Source: Umezawaea beigongshangensis
GTDB lineage: Bacteria > Actinomycetota > Actinomycetes > Mycobacteriales > Pseudonocardiaceae
NCBI RefSeq assembly: GCF_016464305.1
Contig: NZ_JAEIOJ010000001.1
Location: 268,588 to 332,587 of the forward strand
Reading direction: 5' to 3'
DNA length: 64,000 bases
Shown here: positions 58,624-64,000 of the stretch, one piece after another
Layout: every line of letters starts with the position of its first letter
Position numbering within the stretch: the stretch's first letter is position 1
Program-made: the position numbers and the translations under genes
Notes under the pieces: generated by a model
Database searches by the model: none
Told to the model about the DNA's origin: nothing
Seen by the model: only the letters and a program-made list of their open reading frames with translations

Positions 58624-59127
58624 TCACTCGTCCTTCGCGGCGCGGAGCAGTGCGGCGCCCAGGAACGGGAAGACGTCGCCGAGGGCGTTCGCGGCGTTGC
58701 GCAGCTCCCTGGGGTCGGACAGCCTGCGCAGCAGCTCCACGAGGCTCGTCACGTCCTCCGCGTGGGTCGGGACGACCTCCCGGCTCACCGTCGGCTTCGA
58801 CTGGCGCACGTCCTCCAGGGCCGCGCGCAGCGCCTCGGGCTTGCGCGCCCTGACCTCGGGGATGAGGACCTTGCGCTCCAGCATCATCATCCGCGCCAGC
58901 ACGGCCGGGTTGCCGATCTTGGCGCGGCGTCCGCTCATCACCTGGCTCAGCATGGGCGCGCTGATGCCGAGCACCTCGGCCAGCTGCGCCTGCGACACGT
59001 CGAACGCCACCACCAGATCGCGCACCCGGTCCCCCAGGGGCTCGCCGTACCACTCCCGCTGAAGGGCGAGATTGCGCTGGACGATCTTGTGGTCCTCCAC
59101 CTTCGCCTCTCCGATCGACACGCTCAC
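58624..59127 (-). CDS. XRE-family DNA-binding protein
   Basis: A 167-residue protein with a central helix-turn-helix, VSQAQLAEVLGISAPMLSQVMSGRRAKIGNP in two adjoining parts near residues 44-74. The flanks are helical and charged, and the C-terminus has a repeating Leu pattern. GTG at 59127 with GGA just upstream. It overlaps closely with thpR (two bases between stop and proposed CTG), so the two are co-transcribed. The function and target are unknown. It resembles a class of small actinobacterial regulators annotated only as helix-turn-helix domain proteins. Confidence 0.8.
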   Translation of the reverse strand: MSVSIGEAKVEDHKIVQRNLALQREWYGEPLGDRVRDLVVAFDVSQAQLAEVLGISAPMLSQVMSGRRAKIGNPAVLARMMMLERKVLIPEVRARKPEALRAALEDVRQSKPTVSREVVPTHAEDVTSLVELLRRLSDPRELRNAANALGDVFPFLGAALLRAAKDE

Positions 59128-59232
59128 TCCGTTTCACCGCATCGTGCCAGCACCACATCTCAACCACGTGGGAAAGAGCCGAACGGTTCACCACCGGGCA
59201 GACCATCCCGCCGAAACGGGCATTCCGGCCGC

Positions 59233-60204
59233 TCACACGTCGGCGAGCAGCTCCCTGGTGCGTGCGACGTCCAGGTCCATCTGCGCGACGAGCGCCTCGA
59301 CCGAGTCGTACTTCTCCATGCCGCGCAGCCGCACCACGAAGTCCAGAGCGACGCGCTGGCCGTAGAAGTCCTCGTCGACGTCGAGCACGAACGCCTCGAC
59401 GCGGCGCTCCCTGCCGGAGAAGGTCGGGTTGGTGCCGACGGAGACCGCGGCGCGCAGCCGCCGTTCCTCACCACCGGCGGAGTGGGTGAACCAGCAGGCG
59501 TAGACGCCGTCGGCCGGCACGGCCGCGAACCGGGTCGTGGAGAGGTTCGCCGTCGGGTAGCCGAGGTCCTTGCCCCGGCCGTCGCCCCGCACGACGATGC
59601 CCTCCAGGCGGTGCGGCCGGCCCAGCGCGGCCGCCGCGGCGGCGACGTCACCGGCGTCGACGCACGCGCGGATGTAGGTGGAGGAGAAGGTCACCTCCCC
59701 ATCCTGCGCCTCTCCGGAGTCGGGAAGGTGAACGGTGACCAGATCCGCGCCCTCCGCCACGAATCCGAACCGCTGTCCGAGGCGGCGCAGCAGGTCGACG
59801 TTGCCCGCCGCGCGGTGGCCGAAGGTGAAGTTCTCACCCACGACGACCGCCGCGACGTGCAGCCGGTCGACCAGGAACTCGTGCACGAACTCGTCGGGGG
59901 GCATCCGCGACAGCTCGACGGTGAAGGGCATGACGCAGAACACGTCCGCGCCGAGCCCCTCGACCAGTTCGGCGCGCTGCCGCAGGGTCGTGAGCTGAGC
60001 CGGATGGCTGCCGGGCCGGACGACCTCGGAGGGGTGCGGGTCGAACGTCATGACGACGCTCGGCACTCCGCGCTGCGCGGCGAGCTTCACCGCGCGGTCG
60101 ATGAGCGCCTGGTGCCCGCGGTGCACCCCGTCGAACACGCCGATGGTCACGACGCAGCGACCCCAGCCGCCGGGAAGATGATCGAGTCCTCGCCACCGTT
60201 GCAC
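59233..60204 (-). CDS. ribF: bifunctional riboflavin kinase/FAD synthetase
   Basis: Converts riboflavin to FMN and then FAD. The 323-residue product has the adenylyltransferase nucleotide site TIGVFDGVHRGHQALIDRA (residues 20-38), FDPHPSEV, GENFTFGHRAAGN and the STYIRACVDAGDV motif, then the kinase domain with GYPTANL and GVYACWF. GTG at 60204 is preceded by TAGGCT six bases away, so it is probably leaderless. The order truB-ribF-rpsO-pnp on the same strand is conserved in many bacteria. No FMN riboswitch is seen upstream; only 45 bases separate it from truB. Confidence 0.95.
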   Translation of the reverse strand: MQRWRGLDHLPGGWGRCVVTIGVFDGVHRGHQALIDRAVKLAAQRGVPSVVMTFDPHPSEVVRPGSHPAQLTTLRQRAELVEGLGADVFCVMPFTVELSRMPPDEFVHEFLVDRLHVAAVVVGENFTFGHRAAGNVDLLRRLGQRFGFVAEGADLVTVHLPDSGEAQDGEVTFSSTYIRACVDAGDVAAAAAALGRPHRLEGIVVRGDGRGKDLGYPTANLSTTRFAAVPADGVYACWFTHSAGGEERRLRAAVSVGTNPTFSGRERRVEAFVLDVDEDFYGQRVALDFVVRLRGMEKYDSVEALVAQMDLDVARTRELLADV

Positions 60205-60210
60205 GCGATC

Positions 60211-60216
60211 AGCCTA
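60211..60216 (-). promoter_or_regulatory. -10 hexamer of leaderless ribF promoter
   Basis: TAGGCT on the minus strand, six bases before the ribF GTG, inside the short gap after truB. Confidence 0.45.
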
Positions 60217-60249
60217 CGACTCGCCCCCGCGGCCACGGGGCGGGACGGG

Positions 60250-61158
60250 TCACTCCGCCGGCGACAGCACGACCAGCGCCCTGGCGACGGGGCCCTCGTC
60301 CCTGGCCAGCGCGACCACGTGACCGTCCGGTCCGAACACGCCGTAGGCGCCGTCGAAGCCGCCGGCCGCCAGTCGCTGCCCGTGGGACAGGGCGAGGACC
60401 TCGCGCGGGTCGATCTCGCGGCGCGGGAACGCGGTGGCCACGGCGGCGTCGAGGTTCAGCGACAGGCCGGGCTCGGCCTCCAGCTGCTCCAGCGTGCGGG
60501 CGACGCGCAGGTCGAACGGGCCGACGCGGGTGCGGCGCAGCGCGCCGAGGTGGCCGCCGACGCCGAGGTCGGCGCCCAGGTCGCGGGCCAGGGCGCGCAC
60601 GTAGGTGCCGGAGGAGCACTCCACCATCACGTCCAGCTCGACGCCACCGTCCTCGCGGCGCAGCTGGAGCAGGTCGAAGCGGTGCACCGTCACCGGACGG
60701 GCCGGGATCTCGACCTGCTCGCCGTCGCGCACCCGCTTGTAGGCGCGCTTGCCGTCGATCTTCACGGCGCTGACGGCGCTGGGCACCTGCTGGATCGGGC
60801 CGGTGAGCGTCGCGATCCCGGCGCGCACGGCCTCGTCGGAGACGCCGGAGGAGTCGGCGGTGGAGAGCACCTCGCCCTCGGCGTCGTCGGTGGTGGTCGA
60901 CGAGCCGAGGCGGATGGTCGCGAGGTACGCCTTGCTGTCCAGGGCCAGGTGGCCGAGCAGCTTCGTCGCCCGCTCCACTCCCAGCACGAGGACGCCGGTG
61001 GCCATCGGGTCGAGCGTCCCGGCGTGCCCGACCTTGCGGGTGCCGAGGATGCGGCGGACCCGCGCGACGACGTCGTGGGAGGTCATGCCGTCCGGCTTGT
61101 CGACGACGACGAGGCCGGGAGGGACGACGGGGCGCTGAGCACGGGCTGAAGCGGGCAC
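60250..61158 (-). CDS. truB: tRNA pseudouridine(55) synthase TruB
   Basis: Makes pseudouridine 55 in the T loop of tRNAs. The 302-residue product has KPDGMTSHDVVARVRR, the catalytic aspartate in GHAGTLDPMATGVL near residue 50, KAYLATIRLG, the conserved VECSSGTYVRALARDLG, and a C-terminal PUA-like region. GTG at 61158 gives the normal length; TAGGAT lies eight bases upstream and overlaps the stop of the MFS gene. It is followed by ribF on the same strand, a frequent pairing. Confidence 0.95.
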   Translation of the reverse strand: MPASARAQRPVVPPGLVVVDKPDGMTSHDVVARVRRILGTRKVGHAGTLDPMATGVLVLGVERATKLLGHLALDSKAYLATIRLGSSTTTDDAEGEVLSTADSSGVSDEAVRAGIATLTGPIQQVPSAVSAVKIDGKRAYKRVRDGEQVEIPARPVTVHRFDLLQLRREDGGVELDVMVECSSGTYVRALARDLGADLGVGGHLGALRRTRVGPFDLRVARTLEQLEAEPGLSLNLDAAVATAFPRREIDPREVLALSHGQRLAAGGFDGAYGVFGPDGHVVALARDEGPVARALVVLSPAE

Positions 61159-61166
61159 GACCGCAC

Positions 61167-61172
61167 ATCCTA
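61167..61172 (-). promoter_or_regulatory. -10 hexamer of truB overlapping the MFS stop codon
   Basis: On the minus strand TAGGAT begins with the TAG stop of the MFS gene; the truB GTG is eight bases further on. This is the same arrangement as nei-pyrD at 20386. Confidence 0.4.
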
Positions 61173-62501
61173 GGCGGACGCCGGCTCCAGCTCGGCCGCG
61201 TCCCACCGGCGCTGCCGGATCCGGACCGGGACCTCCTCGCCGCGGGCCTCCGCGGCGAACACCTCGGCCCGCGCGCGCCGCCACCACGCGGTGGTGCGCC
61301 ACGTGCCGAGCAGCAGCACGACGGCCACCGGCAGCAGGCCGATCCGGTAGGCCTGCGCGCGCGGCAGGCCGTCGGCCAGGTCGAGCAGCACGCCCACGGC
61401 CAGCGCGGTGAACGTGACCGCGAGGAAGCCCCCGACGTTGACCACGCCGGTCGCGGTGCTGACCCGGTGCATCGGGTTGTAGTCGCGGGCCAGCGCGAAC
61501 GCGACGCCGGAGATCGGGCCGCCCAGGGCGAGCAGGAAGAACACGACGGCGATCACCGGCAGCGGGACGCGGCCGCCGGGCCAGCCCAGCAGCACGGTCC
61601 AGAGCACGACGGCGAGCGCGAGGTAGCCGATGGTGATCGGCATCCGGGCCGCGGGAAGCCGGGAGATGACCGCTCCGAACAGCGGGCCGCCGACGATCGC
61701 GGACACCACGAGCAGGCTCAGCACCGAACTGGCCGCGGTGGCGCTCAGCCCCTGCCCCTGCACCAGGTACGGGTAGCCCCACAGCATCCCGAGGACGGCG
61801 GGCGTGGACATCGTGGAGAAGTGGGCCCAGAAGCCGAGGCGGGTGCCGGGCACGCGCCACGCGGTCCGCACCCTGCGGGCGAGCGTGCGCAGCGGGACCG
61901 GTTCGACGACCGGGACCGGTGCGCCGGAGGGCACGTCGCGCACCCCCAGGACGACCGCGGCGGAGAACACCGCGGTGGCGACACCGGCGATCAGGAACGT
62001 CCACGTCCAGCCCGCGCTGTGCAGCAGCAGCGTCAGCGGCACGGTGGACACGAGGTTGCCCGCCGCGCCGAGCGCCGCCGTCAGGGTCATGATGACCGGG
62101 AAGCGGCGGGGCGGGAAGTGCGCCGCGGCCAGGCGCAGGACGCTCACGAAGGTCATGGCGTCGCCGACGCCGAGCACGACGCGGGCGGTGACGCCCAGCG
62201 CGTAGGAGTCGGCGAGGGCGAACAGCGTCTGCCCCGCGCCCATGAACAGCGCCGCCGCGGTGAGCACGCGGCGGGGGCCGAAGCGGTCGACCAGCAGCCC
62301 GGTGGGGATCTGCATGAGGGCGTAGACGCCGACCTGGAGCACGGTGAACGTGCTCAGCGCGGCGGGTCCGAGCCCGAACCGCTCACCGGCCTGCAGACCG
62401 GCCACGCCGAGCGTGGTGCGGTGGAAGACGGCGGCGACGTAGACGAGCACTGCGGTGGTCCAGATCAGCCACGCCTGCCCGGTGGCACGATCGACCGGCA
62501 C
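61170..62501 (-). CDS. major facilitator superfamily transporter
   Basis: A 443-residue transporter with 12 predicted membrane helices. The MFS motif A in loop 2-3 reads PTGLLVDRFGPRRVL (GxxxDRxGRR type). The start region (AWLIWTTAVLVYVAAVFHRTTLGVAG in adjoining parts) and overall pattern resemble the nitrate/hexuronate-like MFS group annotated as putative sugar phosphate or organic-acid permeases in actinobacteria. The substrate cannot be named. GTG at 62501 has GAGGAGG eight bases upstream, which settles the start against the longer open frame to 62570. The stop TAG is shared with the truB -10. Confidence 0.88.
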   Translation of the reverse strand: MPVDRATGQAWLIWTTAVLVYVAAVFHRTTLGVAGLQAGERFGLGPAALSTFTVLQVGVYALMQIPTGLLVDRFGPRRVLTAAALFMGAGQTLFALADSYALGVTARVVLGVGDAMTFVSVLRLAAAHFPPRRFPVIMTLTAALGAAGNLVSTVPLTLLLHSAGWTWTFLIAGVATAVFSAAVVLGVRDVPSGAPVPVVEPVPLRTLARRVRTAWRVPGTRLGFWAHFSTMSTPAVLGMLWGYPYLVQGQGLSATAASSVLSLLVVSAIVGGPLFGAVISRLPAARMPITIGYLALAVVLWTVLLGWPGGRVPLPVIAVVFFLLALGGPISGVAFALARDYNPMHRVSTATGVVNVGGFLAVTFTALAVGVLLDLADGLPRAQAYRIGLLPVAVVLLLGTWRTTAWWRRARAEVFAAEARGEEVPVRIRQRRWDAAELEPASA

Positions 62502-62615
62502 GGGTGTTCCCTCCTCGGGGTCCGGGCGCGGGCGTCGTCGGCCGCTGGGTGTGTTCCTCACCCGGTACATCGCGTCGCGCCCCCGGCGGGTGACGCTCCG
62601 GCGACGTGGGTCTGG

Positions 62616-63923
62616 TCACGAGCGCACGGCGCCCACGACGGCCCAGCGGCCCGTGCGGGTCCGCGCGAGCACGGCGACCAGCCTCAGGAGCATGAACAGC
62701 GACAGGCCCGTCCAGATTCCGGTCAGGCCCCAGCCGAACGCCAGCGACGCCCAGATCAGCGGCAGGAACCCCGCGGCGGCGGAGACGAGGGTGGCGGTGC
62801 GCAGGAACGCCGCGTCGCCCGCGCCGAGCAGCACGCCGTCCAGCGCGAACACCACCCCGGCGACCGGCTGGAGCGCCACGAAGAACCACCAGGCGTGCGG
62901 CACCTCGGCCAGCACCGCCGGATCGGTGGTGAACACGCGCGGCAGCACCCCGGACAGGGCGGCGAACAGCACGCCGAGAGCGGTGCCGAACACCAAGCCG
63001 TAGCGGGTGATCTGCCACGCGAAGCGCCGCGCCCGCTCCTGCCGCGCGGCGCCGAGGGCAGCGCCGACGATGGCCTGGGCGGCGATGGCGAGCGAGTCGA
63101 GCACCAGCGCGAGGAACGACCACAGCTGGAGCACGATCTGGTGCGCTCCCACGGCGGCGATGGACGTGCGCGCCGCGACCGAGGCCGCGGACAGGAAGCA
63201 CGCCTGGAAGGCGAGGCTGCGCAGCACGAGGTCGCGGCCCACGCCGAGCTGGACGCGCATCAGGGCGGGCTCCGGCCGCAGCGGCACCCGCTCGACGGCG
63301 AGCGCGCGGAAGAACAACCCGGCCGACACCACCTGCGCGACGACGTTGGCGACGGCCGAGCCCTCCAGGCCCAGGCCGGCCGGGTAGACGAGCACCGGGC
63401 ACAGGACGGCGGACAGGCCGTTGCCGAACAGCACGTACCGCAGCGGGCGCGCGGTGTCCTGCACACCGCGCATCCAGCCGTTCCCGGCCATCGTGACCAG
63501 CACGAACGGCGCGCCGAACAGGGCGATCCGCAGCCAGGACACCGCCGTGGCGGCCACCTCGCCGTTCCCGGCCAGCGCCCGCGCGACGGGCCAGGCGACG
63601 AGCTGGCCGACGAGCACGATCAGCAGACCGGCGGCCAGCGCCAGCCAGGTCGCCTGCACGCCCTCGGCGACCGCGGCGGAGCGGCGACCGGCGCCGTGCA
63701 GCCGGGCGGCGCGGGCCGTCGTGCCGTAGGACAGGAACGTGAGCTGGGACGACACCTGGGTGAGCAGCACCCCGCCGAGCGCGAGCCCGGCCAGCGGCAG
63801 CGCGCCGAGGTGTCCCACGACGGCGGTGTCCACCAGCACGTAGAGCGGTTCGGCCGCCAGCACCCCGAGCGCGGGCACCGCCAGGGAGACGACCCGTCGC
63901 GCGGGCACCCGGTCGTCCACCAC
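62616..63923 (-). CDS. dinF: MATE-family efflux transporter (DinF-like)
   Basis: A 435-residue multidrug/oligosaccharide-lipid transporter with 12 membrane helices in two MatE halves. Signatures are LAVPALGVLAAEPLYVLVDTAVVGHLG at the start (in adjoining parts), NGWMRGVQDTARPL, and FALDGVLLGAGDAAFLR in the second half; these match the DinF branch (Rv2836c in M. tuberculosis, also near truB). GTG at 63923 with GGGGGTG upstream; a -10-like TAGGGT at 63962-63967 would give a 30-base leader. A 114-base gap separates it from the MFS gene on the same strand. The final 77 bases of the window hold nothing else. Confidence 0.88.
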   Translation of the reverse strand: MVDDRVPARRVVSLAVPALGVLAAEPLYVLVDTAVVGHLGALPLAGLALGGVLLTQVSSQLTFLSYGTTARAARLHGAGRRSAAVAEGVQATWLALAAGLLIVLVGQLVAWPVARALAGNGEVAATAVSWLRIALFGAPFVLVTMAGNGWMRGVQDTARPLRYVLFGNGLSAVLCPVLVYPAGLGLEGSAVANVVAQVVSAGLFFRALAVERVPLRPEPALMRVQLGVGRDLVLRSLAFQACFLSAASVAARTSIAAVGAHQIVLQLWSFLALVLDSLAIAAQAIVGAALGAARQERARRFAWQITRYGLVFGTALGVLFAALSGVLPRVFTTDPAVLAEVPHAWWFFVALQPVAGVVFALDGVLLGAGDAAFLRTATLVSAAAGFLPLIWASLAFGWGLTGIWTGLSLFMLLRLVAVLARTRTGRWAVVGAVRS

Positions 63924-64000
63924 GGCACCCCCGAAAGCGTTGAAACGAAGTCAGTCGTTACACCCTAGCTCCGGGGAAGGCCGCGCGGGAGGGCCGGGTG

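Noticed and set aside
59128..59232. Riboswitch or RNA gene upstream of the XRE gene
   Set aside because: Only about 100 bases, no conserved aptamer core or strong hairpin that I can recognise.

Overview
The window is 64 kb of high-GC DNA with dense GC3-rich genes, many GTG starts and frequent 4-base ATGA/GTGA start-stop overlaps. Gene content and order (dcw cluster; clgR-pspA; ftsK-argA-pgsA; rnj-dapA; thyX; dapB; pnp-rpsO; ribF-truB) point to an actinobacterium. MurE carries the meso-diaminopimelate signature, and the order resembles the Mycobacterium tuberculosis Rv2743c-Rv2793c region. A filamentous member of the Pseudonocardiales is my best guess (inference). I saw no rRNA, tRNA, CRISPR, insertion sequence or phage gene.

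Layout. 0-7.5 kb: cell wall and division cluster on the minus strand (mraZ-rsmH-ftsL-like-ftsI-murE-murF-mraY), fired from a promoter overlaid by four MraZ boxes. 7.9-12.7 kb: divergent moxR-DUF58-transglutaminase operon. 12.8-22.7 kb: small membrane proteins, a Crp-type regulator, dinB, two overlapping sigma-70 genes, a methyltransferase, a ParA ATPase, nei, pyrD and a uracil permease. 22.9-33.8 kb: the PspA/ClgR envelope-stress module, then cinA-pgsA-rimO, argA, a MerR-type regulator, a secreted phospholipase A2, ftsK and plsC. 33.8-37.5 kb: RND pump and divergent marR. 37.5-46.5 kb: rnj-dapA, a TIGR03085-like gene, three tandem paralogous membrane Ser/Thr kinases, an ACT protein and thyX. 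46.6-52.6 kb: accessory stretch (RHH protein, adhesin-like protein, YcaQ-like protein, EamA permease, GNAT, YqaA-like protein, orphan Scr1-type regulator), containing two inverted arrays of a 22-bp repeat. 52.6-64 kb: TPR protein, dapB, M16 peptidase, pnp, rpsO, thpR, XRE regulator, ribF, truB, MFS and MATE transporters.

How the genes fit together. Lysine/DAP synthesis (dapA, dapB), peptidoglycan assembly (murE, murF, ftsI), DNA translocation (ftsK) and RNA turnover (rnj, pnp) are core functions. Around them sit envelope-sensing functions: PspA/ClgR, three kinases with a four-cysteine ectodomain, and RND, MFS and MATE pumps. At least fourteen genes share a leaderless signature: a TANNNT-type -10 hexamer (one is CATAGT) 6-8 bases before the start codon. 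I used it, with Shine-Dalgarno matches, to fix several starts. The most unusual items are the 22-bp repeat arrays, the kinase trio, the overlapping sigma pair and the regulatory sites at the clgR-pspA locus.
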